NCBI GenBank assembly: GCA_965218555.1 | Contig: OZ244625.1 | Location: 4,836,001 to 4,900,000, forward strand | Length of the DNA stretch: 64,000 bases | Reading direction: 5' to 3' | From: JAPPLB01 sp965218555 | Lineage (GTDB): Bacteria > Acidobacteriota > Terriglobia > Bryobacterales > UBA6623 | Shown: in pieces, positions 9,020-17,419 of the stretch | How positions within the stretch are numbered: the stretch's first letter is position 1 | Layout of the letters: every line of letters begins with the position of its first letter | Made by a program: the position numbers and the translations under genes | Notes under the pieces: model-generated | Database searches by the model: none | The model's input: only the letters and a program-made list of their open reading frames with translations | What the model was told of the DNA's origin: nothing

Positions 9020-10444
9020 CTATGCGGGGTCCCTCCAAGGCGACTCTCTGTCCCAGCCCTCGAGGTGGTCCCTCCAGATCCGCAGGCGCTCGCGCATGGC
9101 TTCGAGTTCTCTGTCGTCCGTACGAACCCGATTCACGAGCTCGTAAGGATCGGCTTCGAGGTCGTACAGTTCTTCGAATGTGGGGTCGGTCTCAACATAG
9201 CGCGTGTACTTCCAACGGTCGCCCCGTACCGCCTCGGTCTTCGGGATCGTCTCGTGCTCGAACAGATGCTCGTAGAACCACTCACTCCGCCACTCAGGTG
9301 ACTGCCCCTGGACTAGCGGAACGAGACTCCGGCCCTGCATAGTGACCGGAACGTCGACACCCGCCATCTCCAGAATTGTCGGCGCAATGTCGATATTGAG
9401 CGCTGTCTGCGCGCGACGAGCGCCAGCGGCGTGCTTGCGCCTCGGATCTCGAATGATCAACGGCGTCCGGATCGACTCTTCACGCGTCAGCCACTTGCCG
9501 GCCCAACCCCATTCACCGAGGAAGAAGCCGTTGTCGGCCGTGTAGATCACGACGGTGTTGTCGTCCCAGCCGCGCTCACGCAACTTGTCCATGATACGCC
9601 CCACCTGCGCATCGACACCGCTGATCAGCCGATAGTAGCGCTTGACGGACTCCTGATATCTCTCTTCTGTCCCAAACCGACGCTCCCAGCGAATGCGCCC
9701 CTCGTAGTCACCGCGAAGGAACGCCGGGAGAGCCGCATGGATATCGGGGTCCGACTTCGCAGCCGGTGGGATCGCCACGTCTTCGTAGAAGTGATCGTAG
9801 ACAGGATCATTAAGGAAGTACGGTGGCTCGCGATCCTGGACATGAGGAGACTTGAAACTGATCGAAAGGCAGAACGGCGTATCATTAGTGCACTCGTCGA
9901 GGAAATCGAGTGCCTGTCCGCCCATGACCCTGGTGAGATGAATCCGCCGGCCCTCGACCTCGCGGAAGGAGCGGCCTTGCCCGGAAAACCCCTCGAAGAA
10001 ATCAAACCGGTCTTTGGGAAGCGTACGGCCGACTCCGTATTTTCCGATGAATCCCGTCTGATATCCTGCTGCCCGAAGGAGCGCCGGATACGCCGCCGCG
10101 TGCTGCTCGGCCGTCAGTGACTTGCGAAACCCATGAATGCCATGTGTTCGCGCGTATTGTCCGGTGAAAAACGAGGCCCGCGAAACGGCGCAGATGGACG
10201 TAGTGACAAAGCTGTTCTCAAACAGCACGCCTTGTTCGGCAAGCCGGTCGACGTTGGGTGTTTGGACGATCGGGTTGCCGGCGCAGCCAAGGGCGTCAGC
10301 GCGCTGGTCGTCGGTCAACAGAAACAGGATGTTCGGTGGACGTTCCGGTTCGACCGAGCAACCCGAAGCGGCGAGGCCCGCCGCGGACAAGCCGCGAATA
10401 AAGTCCCGCCGTGAGGAAGCCGTTGCGTTTTGTGCTGATTGCAA
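9020..10444 (-). CDS. Tat-exported sulfatase (arylsulfatase family S1)
   Basis: A 474-residue sulfatase. The N-terminus SSRRDFIRGLSAAGLA is a twin-arginine signal, followed by SGCSV, which could also be a lipobox. The sulfatase fold begins at NILFLLTDDQRADALG, with the metal-binding Asp pair. The active-site segment is SICAVSRASFFTGQ: the Cys that would become formylglycine and the Arg are present, but the usual proline is valine. DNGFFLGEWG supplies the later metal ligands. The only available initiation codon in frame is TTG at 10444, since a stop lies three codons upstream. It probably desulfates a polysaccharide or aryl/alkyl sulfate outside the cytoplasm. Convergent with dnaJ, 23 bp apart. 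Confidence 0.9.
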   Translation of the reverse strand: MQSAQNATASSRRDFIRGLSAAGLAASGCSVEPERPPNILFLLTDDQRADALGCAGNPIVQTPNVDRLAEQGVLFENSFVTTSICAVSRASFFTGQYARTHGIHGFRKSLTAEQHAAAYPALLRAAGYQTGFIGKYGVGRTLPKDRFDFFEGFSGQGRSFREVEGRRIHLTRVMGGQALDFLDECTNDTPFCLSISFKSPHVQDREPPYFLNDPVYDHFYEDVAIPPAAKSDPDIHAALPAFLRGDYEGRIRWERRFGTEERYQESVKRYYRLISGVDAQVGRIMDKLRERGWDDNTVVIYTADNGFFLGEWGWAGKWLTREESIRTPLIIRDPRRKHAAGARRAQTALNIDIAPTILEMAGVDVPVTMQGRSLVPLVQGQSPEWRSEWFYEHLFEHETIPKTEAVRGDRWKYTRYVETDPTFEELYDLEADPYELVNRVRTDDRELEAMRERLRIWRDHLEGWDRESPWRDPA

Positions 10445-10585
10445 GTCAAATCACCGGCCGCAAAGAAGATGCGCGGAGCGTTCAAGATAGCACCCGGCAA
10501 CAAGCTCACACGATAGCTCGATCGAGATGCTGCGTAGACGGACGCGTCAATCCGTGTTCGATCTTCAATCAGAGCAAGAGTTCGG

Positions 10586-10978
10586 CTACCACTCGTTGTA
10601 CGGCGTGCCGTCGATAGCGGTCCGGTCGGAGCCGCTTTTTACGTCAAACAATCCGGACTCACCGCTGGGCCCGGTGTCGGAAATCTCCTCCCAGGTGTCG
10701 TTCGCCTGAGTAAATGGGTCGTACGGGATGGCTCGGATATAGCCTTCCGAGACCAACTCGTCAAGCGATTGCGGCGGCGCTTCTTTGTCGTAGGTGTACT
10801 GGTCTATCAGATGGCGCATCGTAGACAGGTTGTGCTTCAGCACCGCTTCCTTCGAACGAATGAGTGCGGTGTGGTACATCGGGATCGCGATCGAAATGAT
10901 CGTCAGCAGGATGGCCAATACGACCATCAGCTCGACCAGTGTAAAGCCGAGTCTCGGATATCGGCTGTTACCAGTCAC
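10586..10978 (-). CDS. type II secretion/type IV pilus-like pseudopilin (GspG-like)
   Basis: A 130-residue protein with the prepilin signature RLGFTLVELMVVLAILLTII: the processing site sits after glycine, Phe is +1 and Glu is +5. The GspG-like C-terminus contains YIRAIPYDPFTQ and a late DVKSGSD, matching the calcium-site region of major pseudopilins. The GTG start at 10978 lies inside the end of the upstream pseudopilin gene (11-bp overlap), which points to translational coupling. After cleavage by a prepilin peptidase it would build a periplasmic pseudopilus. No peptidase or ATPase gene is in the window. Confidence 0.88.
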   Translation of the reverse strand: MTGNSRYPRLGFTLVELMVVLAILLTIISIAIPMYHTALIRSKEAVLKHNLSTMRHLIDQYTYDKEAPPQSLDELVSEGYIRAIPYDPFTQANDTWEEISDTGPSGESGLFDVKSGSDRTAIDGTPYNEW

Positions 10979-11660
10979 GGAAGTAGGTGCCGTCGAGAGC
11001 CTGATCCATGCTCTTCGAAAACACGTCGAACACATTGTCGCCGCTCCAACTGAACGACTGCGGATCGTCGCCCAGCGAACGTATCCCCCAATCAGCCTGG
11101 CCGGTCATGGGGTCAACCGGGATCTTGCGAAGGAAACGAATGGTCTGCTCGCCATCTTCGCTGTCACCCATCCCGCCGATACCTCCGATACCGCTACCCG
11201 AGCGGCCCCTGAAGCCGCCCCGCGAACCACCCAATCCGCTCGATGAACTTCCGAAGGCGCCTCCGCGTCGTTGGTCTCCAAACGCGCCCCCGCTTCGTTG
11301 GCCACCGAAGGCGCCGCCCGATCGGCCGCCCATTCTGCCTTGCGTGCCCGGACCCAGGCCGGCATCCATTTCCATGCCGCCTTGGGCCGAGACGCCTTCT
11401 ACCAGCAGTTCCAGGCTTTCCGGGTAGCCGTGGTTGTCGGGGTTAAGCCGGCCGAGCTTGCCCGCATCGGCGGCGTCCTTGAAACGGTCGACGGCCTTGC
11501 GGATCTCACTCAAGCGCTCGCGCAGCAGACGTTCCTTCTCCCGCTGTACTTTGATACGAGCCAACGGCAGCGCCATGGTGGAGAGAATCATCAAGATCGC
11601 GAAGGCCACGATCAACTCCACCAGAGTGAGCCCCGACCGGTTCCGGATCGCGAATCCCAT
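10968..11660 (-). CDS. pseudopilin with glycine-rich insertion
   Basis: A 230-residue protein starting MGFAIRNRSGLTLVELIVAF, a prepilin leader with cleavage after glycine and Glu at +5. The GspG-type helix and a KIPVDPMTGQADWG segment are present. Between them (residues about 100-170) is a low-complexity insertion built of repeated GGAFG/GGQR/SGG units, which ordinary GspG lacks. Starts are GTG at 11663 or ATG at 11660; the ATG is preferred. It lies 34 bp downstream of the secretin gene and overlaps the next pseudopilin, giving a three-gene minus-strand operon. Confidence 0.85.
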   Translation of the reverse strand: MGFAIRNRSGLTLVELIVAFAILMILSTMALPLARIKVQREKERLLRERLSEIRKAVDRFKDAADAGKLGRLNPDNHGYPESLELLVEGVSAQGGMEMDAGLGPGTQGRMGGRSGGAFGGQRSGGAFGDQRRGGAFGSSSSGLGGSRGGFRGRSGSGIGGIGGMGDSEDGEQTIRFLRKIPVDPMTGQADWGIRSLGDDPQSFSWSGDNVFDVFSKSMDQALDGTYFRDW

Positions 11661-11694
11661 CACTCTTTTCTTATGAACCGTTGTTCCTTCTGAC

Positions 11695-14220
11695 CTACTG
11701 AACCGTAACGCGGGTTTCAGCCGACTCGATCTTGAGAGGTCTCAAATCCCCATCACGCGCTCCCGTCGGAATCACTCGGAGGCGCGACTCGCCGGAGGAT
11801 ACGCCTTCCACAATCAAGGTAATAATCAGACCTTCGCCGTCCACGCCACCGGTGCCCGGGAATCGTGAAATGTTGACGGCGGCCTGACCCACTTCATTGC
11901 GGATGTTCTTCGAAAAGATCAGATCACTTTCATCGCCTTCGAGGAACGTGCCTTTCGTGATGTCAGCCAGACGCAGGACCCGGCCGTCAAATCGAATCCG
12001 CAGCGGAACACCGAACAGTTGCTTCACATTCCGGACAATGACATCGACCTCGGTTTTCCCGCCGACCACGACCGTGGGGGTCGCGGGCCGCAGAACGAAC
12101 CTGGCGCCGTCACCGGCCGGCTGTTCTGCCTGAGCTTGTGGAGCCGGGGCCGGCCGCGGCTCGGGTTGTGGCGTAGCAGGCGGTTGGGCGGCAGACTGGG
12201 CCTCCGCGGATTGCTCAGGAAGCACGGCCGGAGCGGGCGCGGGCGCCGTGATTGAGGTAATGGCAGGCGCCTTCTCGTCCGGTCGGGCTTCTGAGACTTC
12301 GACCGGTTGGTCCGCAGGCTGCGGATCGTTGCCAAAGCTCCTCAGGGGAGATCTGCCGTTCCCTTCCTCTTCATAGCGGACCCGGAAAACCTGATCCGTT
12401 CCGGAAGCCACCGAGCGCAAGTTAGCCCTTTTCACATCCGGCATTCTCACGATGTGAGGCACCAAAACGATCAAGATCTCGTTTTCCTTCACCTGGACTT
12501 CTTCGGTGCTGAAGAATCGGCCCACGATCGGGATGTCCGCCAACAGAGGCACTCCTGCGCGCGTATTGAAAGTCTGGGTCTGCACTAATCCACCAAGCAC
12601 GCTTGAATGACCCTGCTCGATGCGGACGTCGTGTGTGACTTTCCGCTGGCCGAAGACTGGCTGTGAGATGCCACCGATTTCGAGGAAATCAGCCACGTTC
12701 GAGACCTCGACCTCGATGTGCAGCGATACCTCATGGTCGTTGTGAATCCGAGGCTGCAGATCGACGTTCACGCCAATCTCCTGATACTGGAACTGCGTGT
12801 TGACGAGCGGGTTGATTCCGACGCCGCCGATACCCGGCTGAAAGCTGCCCGTGGCGATTGGAATACGCTGACCGATGCGCAGGCTGGCCTTGAAATTGTC
12901 CGCGGCTCGCACCCGTGGCGACTGGAGCAGTCGTGTGTCCGATCGACTGAGCAGAGCCTCGATCGTGCCGCCCGGCAGTGTCGTCGCCCAATCTCGGCTG
13001 CTTGAGCCGCCCAGGCCGCTGAGCGGGACCGAGCCCCCTCCGCCCGCTCCGACACCCCCTCCGGTGTACGTCACCGGGATGTTGACGCCGGGCATGCCAT
13101 TGGAGACAGGAGAGATCCCGAGATCTCTTGTGGAGGACTTGCTCGTTTCGAGCACCAGGACGTCAACGATCACCTCCGGCCTTGCCTTGTCGATATCCGT
13201 GATGACCTTCTCGGCCAGAGCGATCTTGTCTGCCGAGCCGCGAACGACCAGTGCATTCAGCGAATTCACCGGGAAGAGCCTTCGCAGATCCGTGAGGCCG
13301 CGGATCGCCTGCACGACCTCCTGTAGTTCCTGGGGCGTGCCGACGTTCGTCAAATAGAAGGTCTTGACGATCTCGTCGTCGAACTCGCGCCGTTTGTTCG
13401 GGCTGTCGTTGGTTACGAAGATCGCGTTCTTGGTGAGCGGCTTCCAGTAGGCCTTGGCGAGCAGGCTCGTATAGTCCAACGCTTCGTACAGAGTGACGTT
13501 CTTCAGCTCGAACGTGATCTTTGCGTCATCGTAGTCCGAGTCGAACAGGACATTGATGCCCGCCAGCTTGCCGATCGTCTCGAATACGACTTTGCTCTCC
13601 TGTTCACGGAACGTCAGTGTCTCCAACGGGCGTGTTGAGATCGGTTCGAGTACCGGAAGACCTCTGAGCCGTTCCATCTTGCGCTCACGTTCGGCGCGGT
13701 CCGTTTCCAGCGGTGTCTCGATATCGATCTCTCCGCTTTCACTCTTGCTCTGCTGCTCAATCAGATCGAGGGTCCTTTTCCGCTCCTGATTGGCGATGGT
13801 TGACGCCGGATCGATCTCGAGCGCACGCAGAAACTCATGGGCGGCTTCCTCGAAATGCCCCTGAGCACGCTGTCGGCGGCCAAGCATGACATGCCTCTGT
13901 CCGGCAACGAAACGCATCCGCCGCGGAGCTAATTGGTACCGCGGGTCCTCGGGATCCTCGGCGAGCGCTTGGTCATAGAGATCCAGGGCCTGGTCAAAGT
14001 CCTTCGCTAACTCGGCCTGGCGGGCCTGATTGTAGAGTCTCTTGGCCTTTCGCGAGCCGGCCCATCCGGGTTCGGAAAAGGCGAAAAGCAGGCAAACCGA
14101 CAGCAGCGCAACCACCCGTCGAACGGAGCCCGCGCCGCTGTGTCGAGGTCGGGACCGTCCATCCGTAACTTCTTGAAAACAAGTCTCTGAGGAGATGAGT
14201 TGGCCAGAGGGGGTCGGCAT
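11695..14220 (-). CDS. secretin with N-terminal TPR and C-terminal cohesin-like domain (GspD/PilQ type)
   Basis: About 841 residues. The order is: signal segment (VVALLSVCLLFAF), TPR-like helices (LYNQARQAELAKDFDQALDLY and a second unit), an STN-like domain, NolW-like secretin N domains (NSLNALVVRGS), then the secretin barrel with the gate region GVPLLADIPIVGRFF and the ending ENEILIVLVPHIVR. A Pro/Ala/Gln linker leads to a C-terminal beta domain (VVVGGKTEVDVIVRNVKQL...) of cohesin type. It would form the outer-membrane channel of a type II secretion or type IV pilus-like machine. The start is uncertain: ATG at 14220, 14232 or further upstream. It is divergent from smpB. Confidence 0.88.
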   Translation of the reverse strand: MPTPSGQLISSETCFQEVTDGRSRPRHSGAGSVRRVVALLSVCLLFAFSEPGWAGSRKAKRLYNQARQAELAKDFDQALDLYDQALAEDPEDPRYQLAPRRMRFVAGQRHVMLGRRQRAQGHFEEAAHEFLRALEIDPASTIANQERKRTLDLIEQQSKSESGEIDIETPLETDRAERERKMERLRGLPVLEPISTRPLETLTFREQESKVVFETIGKLAGINVLFDSDYDDAKITFELKNVTLYEALDYTSLLAKAYWKPLTKNAIFVTNDSPNKRREFDDEIVKTFYLTNVGTPQELQEVVQAIRGLTDLRRLFPVNSLNALVVRGSADKIALAEKVITDIDKARPEVIVDVLVLETSKSSTRDLGISPVSNGMPGVNIPVTYTGGGVGAGGGGSVPLSGLGGSSSRDWATTLPGGTIEALLSRSDTRLLQSPRVRAADNFKASLRIGQRIPIATGSFQPGIGGVGINPLVNTQFQYQEIGVNVDLQPRIHNDHEVSLHIEVEVSNVADFLEIGGISQPVFGQRKVTHDVRIEQGHSSVLGGLVQTQTFNTRAGVPLLADIPIVGRFFSTEEVQVKENEILIVLVPHIVRMPDVKRANLRSVASGTDQVFRVRYEEEGNGRSPLRSFGNDPQPADQPVEVSEARPDEKAPAITSITAPAPAPAVLPEQSAEAQSAAQPPATPQPEPRPAPAPQAQAEQPAGDGARFVLRPATPTVVVGGKTEVDVIVRNVKQLFGVPLRIRFDGRVLRLADITKGTFLEGDESDLIFSKNIRNEVGQAAVNISRFPGTGGVDGEGLIITLIVEGVSSGESRLRVIPTGARDGDLRPLKIESAETRVTVQ

Positions 14221-14274
14221 CACACAATCCATCCTGTTAAGTTGACGAGTGGGCGCCATCGAACGTGTAGCCAA

Positions 14275-14742
14275 ATGAGCGAGCCAAACGGCATAAAGGT
14301 CCTCACGAACAACCGCCGGGCCCGGCATCAATACCACCTTTCCGACTACCTGGAAACCGGCATGGTGCTGACGGGCAGTGAGGTGAAGTCCGCACGCGCG
14401 GGCAAGATTCAGCTTGCCGACGCCTATGGGACGCTCCGAGGCCGGGAACTATGGCTCGTCAACGCCCATATCAGCCCGTACGGGCCGGCCAATCGCGAGA
14501 ACCACGATCCCATCCGTCCGAGAAAACTCCTTGCTCACCGCCGCGAGATCGACCGGCTCGGCGTCAAGACACGTGAGAAAGGATTGACCCTGATTCCCAC
14601 GAGAATCTATCTCAAGAAAGGTAGAGTAAAATGTGAACTTGCCCTTGCCAAAGGCAAGAAACTACATGACAAGCGTGATGCAGAACGCAAGCGCGAGTCG
14701 GAGAAGGAAGCTCGATCGGCGATCCGTGACCACCGCGGTTAG
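14275..14742 (+). CDS. smpB: SsrA-binding protein SmpB
   Basis: A 155-residue protein with the family hallmarks: KVLTNNRRARHQYHL near the start, TGMVLTGSEVKSARAGK, the NAHISPY strand, then TLIPTRIYLKKGRVK and ALAKGKKLHDKRD, whose basic tail enters the ribosomal A-site. It binds tmRNA and recruits it to stalled ribosomes for trans-translation. The ATG at 14275 gives the standard N-terminus; the divergent secretin gene begins within about 55 bp. No tmRNA gene was recognised near it. Confidence 0.96.
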   Translation: MSEPNGIKVLTNNRRARHQYHLSDYLETGMVLTGSEVKSARAGKIQLADAYGTLRGRELWLVNAHISPYGPANRENHDPIRPRKLLAHRREIDRLGVKTREKGLTLIPTRIYLKKGRVKCELALAKGKKLHDKRDAERKRESEKEARSAIRDHRG

Positions 14743-14810
14743 CAGGTCTTCCGCCCGCCCAGAGCGTGGGTCCGGCTCTGAAACTCAGGGCTCTGTGCCG
14801 GCCAGGCCCT

Positions 14811-14826
14811 GCATCACAAGTGATGC
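14811..14826. repeat. short perfect palindrome downstream of smpB
   Basis: GCATCAC-AA-GTGATGC is a perfect 7-bp inverted repeat with a 2-base centre, about 70 bp after smpB. The loop is too small for a good terminator; a dimeric regulator site is possible but there is no supporting neighbour. Confidence 0.3.
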
Positions 14827-14957
14827 GAGCGAGTGAGAGACCCCCTCCGCTCGTACCAGACAGATAGCACCCCTGCCACAAGCCCCCAGGGACGGTCCAA
14901 GCTAAAAATTACCGCTCCCACGATGGCTGCTCCAAACGAACCGACGTTCAGCGCCAT
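14814..14957 (-). CDS. possible short remnant of a GlsB/YeaQ-type membrane protein
   Basis: A 47-residue frame beginning MALNVGSFGAAIVGAVIFSL. The stretch GSF-x-AAIVGAVI resembles the last membrane helix of GlsB/YeaQ/YmgE stress proteins (about 80 residues), but the first two helices are missing and a stop lies just upstream. It sits 32 bp downstream of the DUF4870 gene on the same strand. It may be a degraded 3' fragment or chance. Confidence 0.25.
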   Translation of the reverse strand: MALNVGSFGAAIVGAVIFSLDRPWGLVAGVLSVWYERRGSLTRSHHL

Positions 14958-14988
14958 GGGGAACCTCTATCGCTCGCTGCTTATTGGC

Positions 14989-15387
14989 TTATTGCAGGAA
15001 CTTGATGCTGAACGGATAACGATAGTGCTCGCCCCGGCTTGCGGCCAAGGAAGCCATGATGATGAGGATCAAGTCCACGATCCCGAGGATAGCCAGCAGA
15101 AACATGCCGACGTAAACCAGCACCAGGAACACGGATACCATCAGGGCAATCGTGAAGGTGATCTGAAAGTTCAGGGCTTCCCTACCCTGTTCCTCGATGA
15201 ACGGATGCTCATCCTTCTTGAGCAGCCAGATCATGAGCGGTCCGATGACGTTGCCGGGGGGAACAATCAATCCCAGCAATCCGCACAGATGACAAAGAGA
15301 CGCCAGGTTCCGAGCATTCTTGTCATCTGTCCCATGATCGGCCTGTGGGACCTCGGTTGGGTCAGTGGCTTGCGGTTCTACTTCCAA
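14989..15387 (-). CDS. DUF4870-family membrane protein
   Basis: A 132-residue protein: a charged N-terminus of about 30 residues, then NLASLCHLCGLLGLIVPPGNVIGPL, the conserved WLLKKDEHPFIEEQGREALNFQIT stretch (broken here into its two halves around HPFI), and two further membrane helices ending in RYPFSIKFLQ. This is the DUF4870/Tic20-like pattern of small three- or four-helix inner-membrane proteins with no settled function. The start is TTG at 15387, preceded by a GGAGTGAGAA ribosome-binding stretch. Confidence 0.82.
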   Translation of the reverse strand: MEVEPQATDPTEVPQADHGTDDKNARNLASLCHLCGLLGLIVPPGNVIGPLMIWLLKKDEHPFIEEQGREALNFQITFTIALMVSVFLVLVYVGMFLLAILGIVDLILIIMASLAASRGEHYRYPFSIKFLQ

Positions 15388-15624
15388 TTCTCACTCCAGG
15401 ATGCTACGCCCGTGACTCAGACAGCATCGGCGAAGCACCTACATCATCGCACAGTGCCGGAAAACGGCCGGGCACTGAAGTAGTGGAATCGTGAATGGCG
15501 ATTCGGTTCAGCGTGGTGCGCCGTTTCCCCAGCTAGCCTGTTTTGCGTTACTCGCAAGGGGGCAAAGTACTGCAATACTCGCCAAAAAGCCGGATAGGAT
15601 TTCCTGGAACCTACAACGTACTTG

Positions 15625-17373
15625 CTACATCACTCGGTTCCAGGGGAAGGCCAAGGCCGGCTGATGAGCAAACCGGCGCATCCCGATCCGCATCTCCGCC
15701 CCCGAGCCGGGCTTCAGGTGAACCGTGAAGTCGCGGCCGTCCACGGACGTCGCTTTGCCGACTATTTCGACAGTCTCAAAATGATGCTCAGCATAAGCAC
15801 CTGCCTGGACGGTGATCGACCGCGCATCCACCGGGTTGGTATTGACGAGTGTCAATGTGATGCCACCCGTATCGATCTTGCTGACCAACGCTCCGACGTC
15901 CTCGGGGAGTCCGGCGCGACGTTTGTCCGGATCGAAGTAACGGACTCGGCTGTGCAACACGTTGCCCGCGGTGCCCGGCGAGTTGCCCCCCAAGGTCAGA
16001 TTGACGAGAGCTGACGTAGCCGCCGGGTTGTAGCGTTGCGACGAGTCGGACCCGCGTTGGTCAGGGCTGGTGGGATCCTCGCGCAGGCCCTTGACTTTGC
16101 GGCGCACCGACTGCAGTCCCGCTTGCAACGCCTTGAGAGGGTAACCGGGGTTTCTCCCATCGAGGTAGGCGATCCAGGGGTCGTCTTTGATGCGCTCCTT
16201 GTCCTTGGGATCCATCGACCACAGATAAACGTCCCGTTGGACGTCGAAATGCTGATTGGGAGTGTAGCCGTACCAGCCGTCGTCGCCGTGCTTGTTCGGC
16301 AGGAGGATGCGGCCGTTCTCAACCATCTTGACGGCGTACAGGTTGTTGATTTGCTGCCGCAGCGGTCCGACGAAACTCTGGTCGGCGGTGAGCATCAGCG
16401 CTTCACCGAGCGCGATGCGCGGTCCGCGGATGTAGTAGTTGCGGCTGGCGGTTTGCGGCCAGAAGTTCCAGCCGAAGGTCCCGCCGTACCACTTGCCGTC
16501 CCATTCACCACCGATCTTGCCGTTAAGTCCAATGTTGGTCGGGATATTACCGTCGTTATCGAGAATGCGATCGCGCCAAGCTGAAACATACTCGAGGAGC
16601 CACTTCTTGTACTTGTCGTCACCGGTCAACATGTAGGCATTCATGCCGAGCGTCGCCGCGCAGAGATTCAGCGGATTGTCGCCGCGAATGTTGGCCGCGG
16701 TCGCGTAATTGTCCATGCGCTCGGGCTGACCTTCGACCGGCAGTCCGCCCCAATCCATCTGGCTCGCATCGCTGATCTTCGAACCACGGCTGCCGTTGTG
16801 CAGGCTGCGAATGATTTTGTGCTTCGGATCGTAGTTGTTCGCGTAAGGATCTTCACCGTTGTAGAAACCAGCGAAGCGCTTCAGGCGCTTCAAATAGAGC
16901 GGATCGTCCGGCTTGCCCAGTGCGTAGAGGTAGAAGGCCGCCAGACCTTCGCCATTGTGCTCCCAATCGAAGGCCGTGATGAATTCACGCCAGTACATGC
17001 CGTGCTCGGCCATCTCGATGCCGGGCGCTTTCGCTTCGGTGTATTGCAGGATGTGCCCTTCCCAAGCTTGCTTGTAGAGCTTGAGCACCGACTCGGGCGC
17101 ACCCAAGGCATAGAGCAAGGTCCAGTTGTTGAAGTTCTCCATGGCGTCGTCGGGGCCATCGAGTCCACCCCACCGCTCGACACATTGCAAGTATCCGCGA
17201 TCGTCGAGGTAGCGGTCGAAGAACTCATTGACGCCATCGGCGCCGGCTCTGAGCAACTCGTGTTCGGCCAGCGCCCACGCGGGCGGCACCATGGGTGTGT
17301 GGACGACGATCGTCTTGGCGCCGGCTAGCGCGAAAAACGGGGCGAGCAAAAGAGATAGCAAAAGGACTTGCAT
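15625..17373 (-). CDS. large secreted protein, probable alpha-toroid fold, function unknown
   Basis: A 582-residue protein with a clear signal peptide (MQVLLLSLLLAPFFALAGA) and no membrane segment afterwards. The body is rich in Trp, Tyr, Asp and His with repeated helical blocks (NNWTLLYALGAPESVLKLYKQ; TAANIRGDNPLNLCAATLGMNAY; GWNFWPQTASRNYYIRGPR), which suggests an alpha/alpha toroid like six-hairpin glycosidases or polysaccharide lyases. The last 110 residues form a beta-rich domain (GGITLTLVNTNPVDARSITV). I do not recognise a specific family. Exported carbohydrate-active function is inference. Seven codons earlier an alternative ATG exists at 17394. Confidence 0.7.
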   Translation of the reverse strand: MQVLLLSLLLAPFFALAGAKTIVVHTPMVPPAWALAEHELLRAGADGVNEFFDRYLDDRGYLQCVERWGGLDGPDDAMENFNNWTLLYALGAPESVLKLYKQAWEGHILQYTEAKAPGIEMAEHGMYWREFITAFDWEHNGEGLAAFYLYALGKPDDPLYLKRLKRFAGFYNGEDPYANNYDPKHKIIRSLHNGSRGSKISDASQMDWGGLPVEGQPERMDNYATAANIRGDNPLNLCAATLGMNAYMLTGDDKYKKWLLEYVSAWRDRILDNDGNIPTNIGLNGKIGGEWDGKWYGGTFGWNFWPQTASRNYYIRGPRIALGEALMLTADQSFVGPLRQQINNLYAVKMVENGRILLPNKHGDDGWYGYTPNQHFDVQRDVYLWSMDPKDKERIKDDPWIAYLDGRNPGYPLKALQAGLQSVRRKVKGLREDPTSPDQRGSDSSQRYNPAATSALVNLTLGGNSPGTAGNVLHSRVRYFDPDKRRAGLPEDVGALVSKIDTGGITLTLVNTNPVDARSITVQAGAYAEHHFETVEIVGKATSVDGRDFTVHLKPGSGAEMRIGMRRFAHQPALAFPWNRVM

Positions 17374-17419
17374 TCTGATACAAAGACCTGACATTTCGTT
17401 TTGTCTCCTGCTTGTGCCA

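Noticed and set aside
14743..14988. Search for a tmRNA gene beside smpB
   Set aside because: No alanine-tRNA-like ends or tag frame could be recognised.
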